A stretch of DNA of 64,000 bases from Methylocystis sp. MJC1 (GCF_026427715.1 NZ_CP107558.1:3627001-3691000), one strand, 5' to 3'; numbered from the stretch's first letter, positions 34,017-43,412 are shown. Numbers and translations are program-made. Notes: generated from the letters alone by a model not told the origin.

Positions 34017-35762
34017 ATGAGAAGAGTTCTTCAGCTTGCAAGCGCCTTTGGCGCACTCCAGCCCGCCTTTGGCTCCCTCTCGGCCGCACATGCGCAGGAG
34101 GCCGGCCCCTTCATCCCCTATACGCTCGGCGACGCCGTGCGCTCGGCCGAATCCGCGCGGCGCGAGGCCCCGCCGCCCCGTCGGCCGGACGTTGAAACGC
34201 CCGAGACCGCCGAGCCGCGTTTCACCATGCGGGACGGCGCAACGATTTTTATTCGGCGCATTACGCTCGACGGCCCCGATCTGGTGGGCGCGGAGAACAT
34301 TCGTGATGCGCTGGAGCGCTACGAAAATCGGAAATTGACGCTTGGCCAGATTTACGAAGCCGCGGACAAAATCACCAATCTCTACCGCGCCAAGGGTTAC
34401 ATCGTCGCAAAGACCTATGTGCCGGAGCAGGACGCGCGCAATGGCCAACTGAAACTGAAAGTGATCCCCGGCCGCTACGGCGCGGTCAAGGTCGATAATA
34501 ATTCTCTGGTGCGAACCGACTATCTGCAAAATGTGATCGACCGCGCGCTTGCGGGCTCGCCTTTCATCCGTAAGGATGAGCTTGAACGGGCGATGCTGCT
34601 AAACGCCGACCTCCCCGGCGCCGGCGCGCCACGGATTTCGATTGCGCCGGGACAAATGCCGGAAACATCCGACTTCGTCTTCAGTCCGCCGGAAGACCGA
34701 AGGATCGAAGGCTACCTTCTGGGCGATAATTACGGTTCTCCCTACACAGGACGAATCCGGACCAGCGGCGCGGTAACGCTGAATTCGCCAACCGGCTATG
34801 GCGACAGATTGTCGGCTTTCGGCATCGTATCGGAACACGGAGGACTGGTGAACGGGCGGTTGGCCTATGCGCCGCCGCCCGCCTATGGCGGCCTTCGCGG
34901 CGAGGTCAGCGTGTTCGAGACAGTCTATAAGCTCGGCGGCGTTTACAACAACGCGCACGCCTGGGGCGAGGCGAATGGCGTCGCGGCGAATCTCGTTTAT
35001 CCGCTCAAGCGCCAACGCGACGAGAGTATCTATCTCTTTTCCAACTTCACGCACAAATATCTCAACGACAAGGTGCTAGGCGTCTCGACCGCCTATCGGT
35101 ATATCGAGGTCGGGACGATCGGCGTCAATCATGACATGTTCGGCTCCTTTCTCGACTTGCCCTATGTGACCAATACGTCTCTTTCGGGCTCTTTCGGATT
35201 TGTGCGTTTTCCCAACACCGAGGAGCGTCGCGCCAACCAGGCCGGCATCGGCACGGCGGGAAGCTATGGACGAATAAATCTAAGCATCAACGGCACGCTG
35301 GCGATAACGCCGCTTGTTTCAGCGTCTCTTGCGTTTCGGGCACAAAAAGCCATCGGCCGCAATCTCGACTCGAGCGAGAGGCTCAGCTTGACCGGCTATT
35401 TCGGCGTCAGATCCTTCGACGAAGGCATGGCCGGAGACAGCGGCTTTGTGACCACACCCGAGGTCAGATACGCATTGCCGACGATCGAGGGTTACCAACA
35501 TTCGGTCGGAGCATTCTCCGATATCGGGGCCGTATGGCTAGAGCACCCTTCCTACACAATCACTCAGAAGGCCTTCTCGCCTTTGAGCGACGTCGGGGCG
35601 GGCTATTATGGCTCATATGATTTGCCGAGTTTTGACGACGTGTCGCCCCTGCGTTCTGTCTTTCTGAAGGCGCAGGTCGCGCATTCGCTTGGCTGGAGCC
35701 AGATAGCCCCCGCCTACAACAAATACACAAAAGGATTGTTTCAAGTTGGCGTGACCTTCTGA
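34017..35762 (+). CDS. Two-partner secretion outer-membrane transporter (TpsB, ShlB/FhaC/HecB family)
   Basis: A 581-residue Omp85-superfamily protein that exports the upstream TpsA protein. After a signal peptide there are POTRA domains ([54 protein letters not shown]) and a 16-strand barrel. The loop motif VRGY/F appears as [16 protein letters not shown], with Ser in place of Gly. The chain ends in an aromatic residue (GVTF), as usual. It follows the TpsA stop by 23 bp. Confidence 0.9.
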   Translation: MRRVLQLASAFGALQPAFGSLSAAHAQEAGPFIPYTLGDAVRSAESARREAPPPRRPDVETPETAEPRFTMRDGATIFIRRITLDGPDLVGAENIRDALERYENRKLTLGQIYEAADKITNLYRAKGYIVAKTYVPEQDARNGQLKLKVIPGRYGAVKVDNNSLVRTDYLQNVIDRALAGSPFIRKDELERAMLLNADLPGAGAPRISIAPGQMPETSDFVFSPPEDRRIEGYLLGDNYGSPYTGRIRTSGAVTLNSPTGYGDRLSAFGIVSEHGGLVNGRLAYAPPPAYGGLRGEVSVFETVYKLGGVYNNAHAWGEANGVAANLVYPLKRQRDESIYLFSNFTHKYLNDKVLGVSTAYRYIEVGTIGVNHDMFGSFLDLPYVTNTSLSGSFGFVRFPNTEERRANQAGIGTAGSYGRINLSINGTLAITPLVSASLAFRAQKAIGRNLDSSERLSLTGYFGVRSFDEGMAGDSGFVTTPEVRYALPTIEGYQHSVGAFSDIGAVWLEHPSYTITQKAFSPLSDVGAGYYGSYDLPSFDDVSPLRSVFLKAQVAHSLGWSQIAPAYNKYTKGLFQVGVTF

Positions 35763-35805
35763 AACACCTCAGCCAACACATTTTCAACCGCATGACTGGA
35801 TCAAA

Positions 35806-36234
35806 ATGGACATCGAAACGATCTCGAAACTCGTAGATTTCGGCGTCTTGGGTTTGCTCGCCACGCTGAGCGTGACAATCGTCGCCATCGCGCTGGAACG
35901 GGCCTTCTATTATCGAGCAGTCCGCCTCGAGACTTTCCGCAACGTAAAGGCGCTGGAGCTGGCGCTGACGCGGCGGCTGCACATCGTTGGGCTCGTCGCC
36001 GCGAATGCGCCCTATGTCGGACTTCTGGGGACAGTTCTCGGGATCATGGCGACCTTCTACAGCATGGGGCTCGACGGGTCGGCCGACGCCAATAAAATCA
36101 TGGCGAGTCTCGGGCTTGCGCTGAAGGCGACTGCGGCTGGGCTCGTCGTCGCACTCATCGCCGTCACGCTCTATAATTGGCTTCTGCGTCGCGTCAAAGT
36201 TCTAACCATCGAGTGGGAAATCGCCAATGGATGA
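35806..36234 (+). CDS. exbB: ExbB/TolQ-family proton channel subunit (short)
   Basis: A 142-residue membrane protein with the conserved MotA/TolQ/ExbB core ([19 protein letters not shown], then [20 protein letters not shown]). It is shorter than typical ExbB (about 240 residues), lacking the long N-terminal part. With ExbD it would form the proton-driven motor that energises TonB at the inner membrane. It lies 43 bp after tpsB and overlaps exbD by 8 bp. Confidence 0.9.
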   Translation: MDIETISKLVDFGVLGLLATLSVTIVAIALERAFYYRAVRLETFRNVKALELALTRRLHIVGLVAANAPYVGLLGTVLGIMATFYSMGLDGSADANKIMASLGLALKATAAGLVVALIAVTLYNWLLRRVKVLTIEWEIANG

Positions 36235-36610
36235 CAAGCCATTCGAGTCGATCAATGTAGTGCCGTTGGTCGACATCATGCTCGTGCTTTTGACGATCGT
36301 CCTGACCACCGCGTCCTTCATATCAGCCGGCCGAATTCCTGTCTCTTTGCCTCAGGCATCAAAGCCCGACTACGAAAAGCACAAGGAAGCCATTATCGAG
36401 ATCGCTGCCGGCGGCGAAATATATTTCGAAGGAGAAGCTGTCTCGATCACGGCTCTTGAAACGCGTCTCGTCGAGAGGCCGAGTCAGACGCCCGTTCTTG
36501 TGCGCGCCGACCGCGGATCAAAATTCCAGAGCTTCGTCGATGTCGCCGATGTTCTCAAACGGCTGAAAATAACCAAGGTCGGGATCCAGACCGAGAGAGC
36601 CTCCAAATAA
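36227..36610 (+). CDS. exbD: ExbD/TolR-family biopolymer transport protein
   Basis: A 127-residue protein with one N-terminal membrane helix carrying the proton-relay Asp16 in [17 protein letters not shown], followed by a periplasmic domain ([20 protein letters not shown]). It is normal in length. It overlaps the ExbB gene, so the two subunits are translationally coupled, and the TonB-like gene follows after 41 bp. Confidence 0.93.
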   Translation: MDDKPFESINVVPLVDIMLVLLTIVLTTASFISAGRIPVSLPQASKPDYEKHKEAIIEIAAGGEIYFEGEAVSITALETRLVERPSQTPVLVRADRGSKFQSFVDVADVLKRLKITKVGIQTERASK

Positions 36611-36651
36611 TACGACAATCTATCTGTTCCTTATTGTCACAAGCTCAGAAA

Positions 36652-37353
36652 ATGACAAACAATCCGCAGTTCAACCTCTACCATGGAATCGCAGGATCGC
36701 TTGCGCTTCATTCTTTGGCTTTGTTCATACTCTGGGGCGCCGTTCAATCGTCGACCTCCGACATCGACGACACATTGGTCGTCGAATTCCAGGGCGTCGA
36801 CTCCGACGTCCAGGCTGAAGAGAAAAATAAGCAGCAGAATTCCGGCGCAGGCGGCGCAGTCGACGCGCAGAACGCCAAGCAGGAAGAGCAGCGCCAGCAA
36901 TCAGAGAAGACCGCCACGGACGATGATGCCTTTCCGGAGAGGATAAAGAAGGAGGGAAACGAAGGAGCCAAAGCCGCTGCTTCCGCTCAGCAAACCGGGC
37001 GCGACGTCGACGGGCGCGAAAACGAGCAAAGGGCGCAAGTCATCCAACGCCGCACCGACGAGCAGGGGAATGCGCTGAAAGCCTATATCCACAGCCTGTC
37101 GAAAAAGATTCAGGCGAAACTCATCTATCCCAAGGAAGCCCGGCATTCCGGCCTGCAAGGCGTGACGACTGTTTCATTCAGGATTTTGGAGGATGGGGCC
37201 ATGCATCCAGCTTCGTTGAAAATCGTCGCCAGCAGTGGACAGACGGAGCTCGATATGAGCGCGCTCGACACTGTTCGCGCTTGCGCCCCATTTGTCGCGC
37301 CCCCGAGGGATATGACCGTCACTATGGCGGTCACTTACGGACGCAAGCGTTGA
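36652..37353 (+). CDS. tonB: TonB-family energy transducer
   Basis: A 233-residue protein: N-terminal membrane anchor (YHGIAGSLALHSLALFILWG), a long charged Gln/Glu/Lys-rich periplasmic spacer, and a C-terminal TonB domain (KIQAKLIYPKEARHSGLQG, then LDMSALDTVRACAPF). It should transmit the ExbB-ExbD motor force to an outer-membrane partner. No TonB-dependent receptor is in the window, while TpsB is the nearest outer-membrane gene. ATG 36652 is preferred over an upstream TTG. Confidence 0.9.
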   Translation: MTNNPQFNLYHGIAGSLALHSLALFILWGAVQSSTSDIDDTLVVEFQGVDSDVQAEEKNKQQNSGAGGAVDAQNAKQEEQRQQSEKTATDDDAFPERIKKEGNEGAKAAASAQQTGRDVDGRENEQRAQVIQRRTDEQGNALKAYIHSLSKKIQAKLIYPKEARHSGLQGVTTVSFRILEDGAMHPASLKIVASSGQTELDMSALDTVRACAPFVAPPRDMTVTMAVTYGRKR

Positions 37354-37521
37354 TATGATCTCCCCAAAATCCGAGGTGGAAAAGAACGCTGAAAGGAATT
37401 GCGAACCTCTGCCGTGAGCGTCTTTTTTACGAGAAATTAATAAGTTGATTTCTGTCTGATCTCTTGGAAGCAGCGTATTTTCGAGGCCCGAGCTTCCGGG
37501 CCAGGGATCAGAAAGGGAACT

Positions 37522-38052
37522 ATGGCGCATCGCCGCGAGCCGGATAAGCGCGCAAGGGGTTGCGTCCCTTGGATCGCCTTATTTACTCTTCTGGCGGGCT
37601 TCTTCTGGCCTGGCGCCCTCGGCGCCGCCTTCATGGGGCTTGCATATGTCGGCGCGCTCCATCTCGCCGTGCTTGCTTATGAAGAGATCACCGGGGCGAA
37701 GTTCCACGACAACATGAGCCCGGAGGAATTCGAACACTACTGCGCCTGCGTTCTTCGCGAGTGGAAATGGGATGCTCGCGTCACGCAATTTAGCGGCGAT
37801 CAAGGCGTGGACATCGTGGCCGACAAGCGCGGCATGCGCATCGTTGTCCAATGCAAGAAATACGCAAAGCCCGTCGGCAACCGAGCAGTGCAAGAGATTG
37901 TCGCCGGCATCGCTCACCAAAACGCTCAAAGAGGCGTTGTCGTCACGACCAATGGTTACACGCCCTCAGCGCTGAAGCTGGCAGCTTCGAATCAGGTGCT
38001 GCTGCTCCACCATACGGATCTCCCGAGGATTGACAGGCTTCTGGCCGGATAG
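37522..38052 (+). CDS. Membrane-anchored Mrr-like restriction endonuclease-fold protein
   Basis: A 176-residue protein with two hydrophobic segments near the N-terminus (VPWIALFTLLAGFFWPGALG and AAFMGLAYVGALHLAVLAY), then an Mrr_cat PD-(D/E)XK nuclease domain (about residues 68-170). The catalytic signature D...QxK is visible as SGDQGVDIVAD and VVQCKKYAKPVGN. Membrane-anchored Mrr-like proteins occur widely without a partner methylase and may cut foreign or modified DNA; the exact target is unknown. No modification gene is near. Confidence 0.85.
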   Translation: MAHRREPDKRARGCVPWIALFTLLAGFFWPGALGAAFMGLAYVGALHLAVLAYEEITGAKFHDNMSPEEFEHYCACVLREWKWDARVTQFSGDQGVDIVADKRGMRIVVQCKKYAKPVGNRAVQEIVAGIAHQNAQRGVVVTTNGYTPSALKLAASNQVLLLHHTDLPRIDRLLAG

Positions 38053-38171
38053 AAATAAGCTATGGAAACCCAGGCAATCACACAGCTGGCGATAAATTAA
38101 TAAACGCGCCACTCGACGGACGCCTTTTACGAACTAACTGGCGGGTCTCATACCGAGTGTAGGAGGCCTAA

Positions 38172-38612
38172 ATGTTTGGCTCGCGATCACAGAACCTTAT
38201 GGCGGCCCTTTGCGCCACCGCTGTTGTTTCTGCCGCGCCAACGCCGTCGTTTGCCGGCGTCATGAGCGTCACCAGCAAAGCCGCGATCAGCTTCTCGCAG
38301 CCCGTGGAACAGGTCGACTGGCGGCCATATCAGCATCGGCATCATCACTGGCATATGGGCTGGCACTATGGCTGGCCGCGCTACCGCTACGGCCTCTATG
38401 CCGGGTGGAATCCGGCGAATGCGCCTAGAGCTTATGGATCCGCATATCGCGCCGCCGCAGTTTATGGCGCCGGATACCCCGCAGGAGTCTATGGATCCGC
38501 CGCGTACCCCGGCTGCGCGTCGCCGGGATATTATGGCTATGGCGGCAACGGCCTGTTTGGCCTCGGCGCTCCCGGCGGCGGCTTGTTCGGCTTGGGCCTG
38601 GGCCCGCTTTGA
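38172..38612 (+). CDS. Secreted His/Tyr/Gly-rich hypothetical protein
   Basis: A 146-residue protein with a signal peptide ending SFAG, a His/Trp-rich segment (YQHRHHHWHMGWHYGWP) and a Tyr/Gly/Ala-rich tail with repeated YGSA-type units. GGAGG just upstream supports the ATG. Such proteins are common in Hyphomicrobiales with unknown role; the His cluster could bind metal, which is speculation. Confidence 0.65.
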   Translation: MFGSRSQNLMAALCATAVVSAAPTPSFAGVMSVTSKAAISFSQPVEQVDWRPYQHRHHHWHMGWHYGWPRYRYGLYAGWNPANAPRAYGSAYRAAAVYGAGYPAGVYGSAAYPGCASPGYYGYGGNGLFGLGAPGGGLFGLGLGPL

Positions 38613-38655
38613 GCGACGCCTGACGCAAGAGCAAGAGCGCTCTTAGTCAGAAGGA

Positions 38656-38687
38656 AACGCCCCGCCGTCAAATCGAGTCGGGGCGTT
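38656..38687. terminator. Hairpin terminator between convergent genes
   Basis: AACGCCCCG and CGGGGCGTT form a perfect 9-bp stem around a 14-base loop. A stem starting with AA and ending in TT can serve transcripts from both sides. It overlaps the last codons of the minus-strand gene and lies 44 bp beyond the plus-strand stop. Confidence 0.6.
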
Positions 38688-39396
38688 CGGCGCGACGCCC
38701 GAATGCCCGGCGTGAAAAGAGAAGCTCGGGAAGCTTCTCGCCGAACTCCTGCGCGAAGCGCCGGAAGGCAAGATAGGGCAGCAGCGCCAGAAACATCAGC
38801 ACGGCGGTCGCGGCGGCCTGTGTCACCGCCCCTCCGCCAATTTCTTTTACGCCGCGACCATGAAAATAGCCGACGACAAGTGCCTCTACGACGGACAAGA
38901 GGAAGAGCGCGATCGCGAAAAGCAGCGCTTTTTTCGCCGTCGGAATGAGGAGCGTCTCACCGTTTTCTTGGCGCTCGCCGCGCTTGGCCGTGTTCGGCGC
39001 CGCGATGAACTTGCCGAGGATCAACGCCTTTGCCGCGGCGAGGCCGAAGGGCGCGAACTCCACGCCCACGCCGCGCAAAATAGCCGCCTTGTAAACTAAG
39101 ATGGCGCAGAACCAGACCAGCAGATAGCCGGATACGGCCAGATAGGAGATCAGCTCGTGGCTGGCTCGCCACGCGGCGCTCACGCGGCCGGCGAGAGTCT
39201 TGCCTCGACCCTGCGCGGCTCCCGGCGTGCTGACGGCGAATTGCGGGAGGCTGCGGGCGTCGGTCCATTCGGACATGCCGGGCGCCCACACGAGAAGCTG
39301 TTGCCGTTTGGCCTTGCCAAGGCGTTCCGCAATTTCCCCTGCGCCGACAGGCCCGAAAGTTTCGCCGCCCTCCGCGTAAAACCATATGTCCGCCAT
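38668..39396 (-). CDS. GYF_2-domain membrane protein
   Basis: A 242-residue protein. Residues 1-55 form a GYF_2 domain (IWFYAEGGETFGPVGAGEIA, then VWAPGMSEWTDARSLPQF), usually a peptide-interaction module in bacteria. About four transmembrane segments follow (including LISYLAVSGYLLVWFCAILV). No catalytic motif is visible. It stands alone between convergent genes; the function is unknown. Confidence 0.75.
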   Translation of the reverse strand: MADIWFYAEGGETFGPVGAGEIAERLGKAKRQQLLVWAPGMSEWTDARSLPQFAVSTPGAAQGRGKTLAGRVSAAWRASHELISYLAVSGYLLVWFCAILVYKAAILRGVGVEFAPFGLAAAKALILGKFIAAPNTAKRGERQENGETLLIPTAKKALLFAIALFLLSVVEALVVGYFHGRGVKEIGGGAVTQAAATAVLMFLALLPYLAFRRFAQEFGEKLPELLFSRRAFGRRAERPDSI

Positions 39397-39460
39397 TGCG
39401 CCGCCTCGCCGTCGTTTTATCGCTTTCGGTGATGACGGCCAAGATTAAAGATAAATGCGG

Positions 39461-40153
39461 CTAATCTTTTGGCGTAACGTTGGCGGGCGGCGCAAAATCC
39501 AAAATTCCGCTCGTGTAGGTTTCGTGGACCTCGGAGAAGGGCTTCTGATCCTGCCCGTATAGGATCGCTGTGTGCTCGAAAATATCGTGAGGCAGCGGCA
39601 GTGCGCCCTCCCCTGATGGGGCGCTCTGCGGCGTCAATTCCCAGCCATCGGGCAAAGGCGACCAGCGCATTTTCATGTCGATCGTGCGGCGGAAAGGTTG
39701 CAATGGCGCCACGGCCTTCCCGAAGGGCGTCTGCGTCGTCTCGAGCGTTTTGTTCATGTCCTCGGACAGCCGGCCGGGAACATACCAATTGTCCGCCTCC
39801 GACAACACATGGGAGCCGCAGCTCAGTTGGACGCGTCGGTATTTGATCGGCTCCGATGCTTCAGCGCTGAGACGGCGCCGCGTATCTTCGCTCGGCGGCT
39901 TATCCGCGCCGGAGACCCGCTTTGCGATGATTTTGGACTCAGCCGCCATTTTGTGATCCGCGCACCATTTCTCCAATGTCGTCGTGGCGCTGCGGCTCGC
40001 GAGCAAAGAGGCGTTCAGCGTTTGAATGAGGGCGAGAATCTCGACCCGCGACAGAAATCCTTCCGGCCAAGGCTGCTGAGCCAGCGCGCCAGGAACAACG
40101 AGGAGCGTCGCCGCCGCCATCGCACTCACTCTTGGAAAAATGCCCGCTGCCAT
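39461..40153 (-). CDS. Secreted protein resembling the chorismate-lyase (UbiC) fold
   Basis: A 230-residue protein with a signal peptide (MAAATLLVVPGALAQ from an inner Met). The central segment YRRVQLSCGSHVLSEADNWY and VPGRLSEDMNKTLETTQTPF followed by FEHTAILYGQ and PFSEVHETYTSG resembles chorismate lyase-like proteins. True UbiC is cytoplasmic and makes 4-hydroxybenzoate, so a periplasmic location would be unusual; it may have another ligand. The active-site Arg and Glu cannot be confirmed by eye. Confidence 0.55.
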   Translation of the reverse strand: MAAGIFPRVSAMAAATLLVVPGALAQQPWPEGFLSRVEILALIQTLNASLLASRSATTTLEKWCADHKMAAESKIIAKRVSGADKPPSEDTRRRLSAEASEPIKYRRVQLSCGSHVLSEADNWYVPGRLSEDMNKTLETTQTPFGKAVAPLQPFRRTIDMKMRWSPLPDGWELTPQSAPSGEGALPLPHDIFEHTAILYGQDQKPFSEVHETYTSGILDFAPPANVTPKD

Positions 40154-40241
40154 CCGTCCCCCCTCCGCGCCTGTCGTCGGCCCGGATTTTAAACGGATTT
40201 GGTAAAAGCGGTCCTGTTTCTGCGACGAAGCGCGCGTCTTT

Positions 40242-40373
40242 CTACAGGGTCATCCAAGAATGATAGGAGGCGACATGCTGCATGGCGCCTAGCGTCACGG
40301 CCACAGTCATGACCTCCACTAGCAAAGCAATTGCAACCGCGCTGAAAACGGTGGTTGCAATGATTGCTCGCAT
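40242..40373 (-). CDS. Single-span small membrane protein (43 aa)
   Basis: A short gene found by reading the minus strand: MRAIIATTVFSAVAIALLVE leads a single hydrophobic helix, then MTVAVTLGAMQHVASYHSWM. GGAGACGGGAC lies immediately upstream at proper spacing, and the frame ends with TAG. A similar-sized membrane protein lies at 41109-41291. No family is known. The strong ribosome-binding site is the main support. Confidence 0.5.
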   Translation of the reverse strand: MRAIIATTVFSAVAIALLVEVMTVAVTLGAMQHVASYHSWMTL

Positions 40374-40493
40374 GTCCCGTCTCCTTCCCCTGGCGAAATG
40401 TGAGGAGAATGCCCGGCACAAGATGACTCTGCAAAAATTACATACGCCACAAAGGTCGGCAAGCGCCCAGGAGCAGAAATAGCCTGCGGGCGC

Positions 40494-41009
40494 TCATGCC
40501 GCGCCATGCGAGGCGGCGTCCACCCCCAGCAAGGAGGAAATTTCCGCCAGAGTGGATTTCTCCTTTTCGCTCATCCTGATGCCCCCGAAGCCAAGGAAAG
40601 TGTCTTCGAGACCCGCTTCCGCCACCAGGCGCGCGATTTTGACCAGCCATTCCTTGAAGGGCTTTGCGTGCTCGCCGGCCTTTGCGTCGAGTATCGCCCC
40701 CGTCTCTTTCAAGGAGTCGAGCGCGCGATGCTTTATCTCATCGAGAGCTGCGCCCTGCGCAACCGTACGCACCCCTTCGCGCGCGTCGGCGCGGCCGGTC
40801 GGGGTCAGAAGCTCATCCGCAACCGCCTTTATCAGCTCGTCGCCCGGCTGCTCTCTCGCCTGGGCAAGAGAGCGCGCAGCGGCGAAGGCCTCCTGAAGCA
40901 AACCGACAAAGCCGCTGGGGTCCGCCGCGCTGACTGCGTAGCCCGCGAGCAAGGGCGCCTGGACCAGCTTTTTCCATTCGACAGGCGCGAAATCCGATTT
41001 GCTGGTCAT
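40494..41009 (-). CDS. Hypothetical helical protein
   Basis: A 171-residue protein starting MTSKSDFAPVEWKKLVQAPL. It is mostly helical (VGLLQEAFAAARSLAQAREQ) and contains an even hydrophobic pattern without transmembrane spans. ATG 41009 with GGAGCAAGG upstream is preferred over 41063. I do not recognise the family. It has no operon partner except perhaps the small genes on both sides. Confidence 0.7.
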   Translation of the reverse strand: MTSKSDFAPVEWKKLVQAPLLAGYAVSAADPSGFVGLLQEAFAAARSLAQAREQPGDELIKAVADELLTPTGRADAREGVRTVAQGAALDEIKHRALDSLKETGAILDAKAGEHAKPFKEWLVKIARLVAEAGLEDTFLGFGGIRMSEKEKSTLAEISSLLGVDAASHGAA

Positions 41010-41108
41010 GGCCTTGCTCCGCTGTTCGCTTCTCCCAGATAGAACGCCCGCTTCGTGCGGCAATCGCGCCTTTCTAAGTGAAAGGGCCGGCGGGTGAGCG
41101 GCAGGCTG

Positions 41109-41291
41109 CTATGGGCCCGCCACGGTCAAGCTGGCGCTACGCGGGGGCAGTATCGTCCCATGCGGCTTGGGCTTCTCTGAATAGGCCCGACGCATTACCG
41201 GAACTTCCATGAGCATCAGCGTCGCTCCGGCCGCAAGCGACGCGAAGAGTATCGACAGGATGATGGCGTTGGAAATTTGAGGGCGGATCAT
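41109..41291 (-). CDS. Small membrane protein (60 aa)
   Basis: A 60-residue protein with one N-terminal hydrophobic helix (ISNAIILSILFASLAAGATL) and a basic/Pro-rich tail. It lies on the same strand as the preceding hypothetical gene. Family unknown. Confidence 0.45.
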   Translation of the reverse strand: MIRPQISNAIILSILFASLAAGATLMLMEVPVMRRAYSEKPKPHGTILPPRSASLTVAGP

Positions 41292-41895
41292 TCTTTACGT
41301 TTGAGCGATGGGCGCTCGACTTGCAATCCACCACTTTGACGCACCCTTTGAGAAGGCGTCGCCCATGCTCTCACATCGCGCTGCTGGTTGTTTTGCTGAT
41401 GCTTTATAGCGCTCTGGACCCGTCGATTGCATCCATGAGTAGAATCGGAATGCGCAAGCTTCATAAGGGTGGCGCCATCAAATGCGTCGTCGAGTGGTTC
41501 TTTTCCTTCGTCGGCTTTACCCAGAAAATGCCTCAACCTTCTGGCACAAAATAAGCACGCAATGACAAAGCGTCGCGAAGCGACGCAAGGGAGAATGCCC
41601 ATGGTCCGCAAGGTTGGGGCCGACGACCCCGTCATGGTCGTCTCTGGAAACGCGCGCGCCCGCAAGGCCGCGCCGCTGCTACGAAGCTCGCAAACTGTTG
41701 CGGTCTCTGCATTTGCATCGGACAGACGCGCTAGCTGGAGCAACCCGAGCCGCTCCAATCGTCTGATCGATCTCGAGCGACGCGCGCGATTTGCACGCAT
41801 TGAAAGCGCATAAGACGCGCATGCCGGCGCCGAAAAACGAAGCAAGCTGCGTCTGAATGCGTCAGAGAGATAACGAAGCGATCACCGAGAACAGG
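41292..41895. other. Low-information stretch with one doubtful small frame (41595-41813, +)
   Basis: Most frames look non-coding. The best candidate is a 72-residue basic frame, ATG 41595, after GGGAGA (MPMVRKVGADDPVMVVSGNA), with no known family and atypical Arg/Ser richness. I would not call it without transcript evidence. Confidence 0.3.
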
Positions 41896-42684
41896 TCACA
41901 CATCGAGATCGCGATAGACCGCGATCTCACGCTCGCGCGCGATGCGCGCGTCTTCCCCGGCGCGCACGCCCCGCCAAACGTCGAACATCATGACGAGGGT
42001 CGTGAAGAGCCCGGTCGTCTTGCCGAGAATGAAGCCGAACGGGAAGATGACACGCTCCGGAGCCAGGATGAATTGCGCGCCGAGAAAGATCGACGCGGCG
42101 TCCAGGAAATAGGCCGGCCGGTAGAGCGATTTCTCTTTCCAGGCGCTGCGCGCGTAATGGCGCGAATGCTTCTTCACTGCCCTGTTATATTCCGGATTTG
42201 AAAACAGACCCCAGAAACGCCGCTTAGGCGGCAGCGCATTCGGCCCGGCGATGAGCGCTTTCAGAAGCGCCTTGATCTCAAAATGCGCAACAGCCACAAG
42301 CAGGACATTTGCCACGACGAGCACGAGCTTGAGCTGCGGAGCAGAAATATAGAGCTGCGCCCCGATGTCGACGAAGAAGAGCTGCGTCGCCGCGTTCAGC
42401 ACAAAGGCGGAGCGATGGAAAGCCGCGCGGTTGATGCTCTGGATCTTCTCGTCGAAGAAGGCGAGGCCCGGCTTGCTCCTGACAAGAATGTGGAGGGTCA
42501 GCCGCTCTTCCTCGTCGAGCGCCCAGCGCTTACCGAGCTCATCGATCGTCTCCCCCGGCGAGCCGCCCTTGGGGATCTTGAAGGTGACCTTCGCGACAAA
42601 GGCCGACAGGCGGGACAGAAAGCCCCGCGCCGCCGCGTAATGCGACGTCACCGCACCAAGAAGCTTTTCCGGTTCGGACGCCAT
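41896..42684 (-). CDS. Hypothetical membrane protein
   Basis: A 262-residue protein with a basic N-terminus, then several hydrophobic spans (LVLVVANVLLVAVAHF, FILGKTTGLFTTLVMMF). A middle segment (PKRRFWGLFSNPEYNRAVKK) is conserved-looking but unknown to me. ATG 42684 is favoured by GGAAAGGG upstream. It precedes dps on the same strand by 105 bp in the opposite reading order. Confidence 0.65.
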   Translation of the reverse strand: MASEPEKLLGAVTSHYAAARGFLSRLSAFVAKVTFKIPKGGSPGETIDELGKRWALDEEERLTLHILVRSKPGLAFFDEKIQSINRAAFHRSAFVLNAATQLFFVDIGAQLYISAPQLKLVLVVANVLLVAVAHFEIKALLKALIAGPNALPPKRRFWGLFSNPEYNRAVKKHSRHYARSAWKEKSLYRPAYFLDAASIFLGAQFILAPERVIFPFGFILGKTTGLFTTLVMMFDVWRGVRAGEDARIAREREIAVYRDLDV

Positions 42685-42788
42685 CTTGCCCTTTCCAGCG
42701 CCGCCACAGCGCAGCCGGGACCGGATGCGCAAATCGCCGGAAACTTATGCGGCTTCGCAGGGCTTCCGCAAGAGAGGATCGCCCGGGC

Positions 42789-43325
42789 TCAGTGCCCGCC
42801 CGAGTCGGCCGCCCGCGCCGCCTCGAAAAGGAACCAGGTCCGCTTTTCCGTCTCGTCGAGATATTGCTCGATCAGGCTCGCTGTGGCGACGTCGTCCCAG
42901 TCGTCGCAGACGCCATGCGCTTCGCGCATAGATTTTGCGATGGAGATGTTATCGTTCATGAGCTCGACCAGCATCTCGTAGGGAGAGACGAAATCCTTCT
43001 GATTCTCGCGCAAGGACGCAAGCTGGAGAATCTGCGTGAGGGATTTTAACGTCGGCTGGCCAAGCTTGCGCACGCGCTCCGCCAAAGGATCGATCGACTC
43101 CAATATCTGTTCGCTCTGCTCATCCAGCATTTCGTGGAAATCGCGAAAGTTGGGCCCACTGACATGCCAGTGGAAGTTCTTGGTCTTCACGTAAAGCACA
43201 TAGGCGTCGGCCACGAGCCGGTTGATGCTGTCCGCGAGCGTGGCCGTCGCCTCCGGCGAAAGGTCGCTCGGCGTATTGAGAGCCGCACGCTCCGTATCCC
43301 GGCTCTCGGCAATATTCATGGTCAT
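42789..43325 (-). CDS. dps: DNA-protection/ferritin-like protein Dps
   Basis: A 178-residue Dps: a dodecameric mini-ferritin that oxidises Fe2+ with H2O2 and shields DNA under stress. The inter-subunit ferroxidase motif FHWHVSGPNFRDFHEMLDE is intact. A longer-than-usual N-terminus (about 25 residues) could be the DNA-contact tail. ATG 43325 has AAGGAGA at correct spacing. An EcfG-type promoter lies just upstream, linking it to the general stress response encoded by its neighbours. Confidence 0.95.
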   Translation of the reverse strand: MTMNIAESRDTERAALNTPSDLSPEATATLADSINRLVADAYVLYVKTKNFHWHVSGPNFRDFHEMLDEQSEQILESIDPLAERVRKLGQPTLKSLTQILQLASLRENQKDFVSPYEMLVELMNDNISIAKSMREAHGVCDDWDDVATASLIEQYLDETEKRTWFLFEAARAADSGGH

Positions 43326-43362
43326 TGCGGTCTCCTTCGAGCGCCTCCAGCGTCACGCGACG

Positions 43363-43388
43363 AACGCGCGCTCGGCCTTCATTGTTCC
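43363..43388 (-). promoter_or_regulatory. EcfG-type promoter of dps
   Basis: On the minus strand GGAAC (43384-43388), 17 bp, CGTT (43363-43366). This matches the alphaproteobacterial general-stress sigma consensus GGAAC-N16/17-CGTT and lies about 40 bp before the dps start. Confidence 0.8.
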
Positions 43389-43412
43389 GGCAGTCGAAAC
43401 GTTCTGCGGTCG

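Noticed and set aside
41288..41845. Minus-strand 185-codon frame
   Set aside because: It is Arg/Ala/Ser-rich without any motif or ribosome-binding site and would overlap the start of the small membrane gene.
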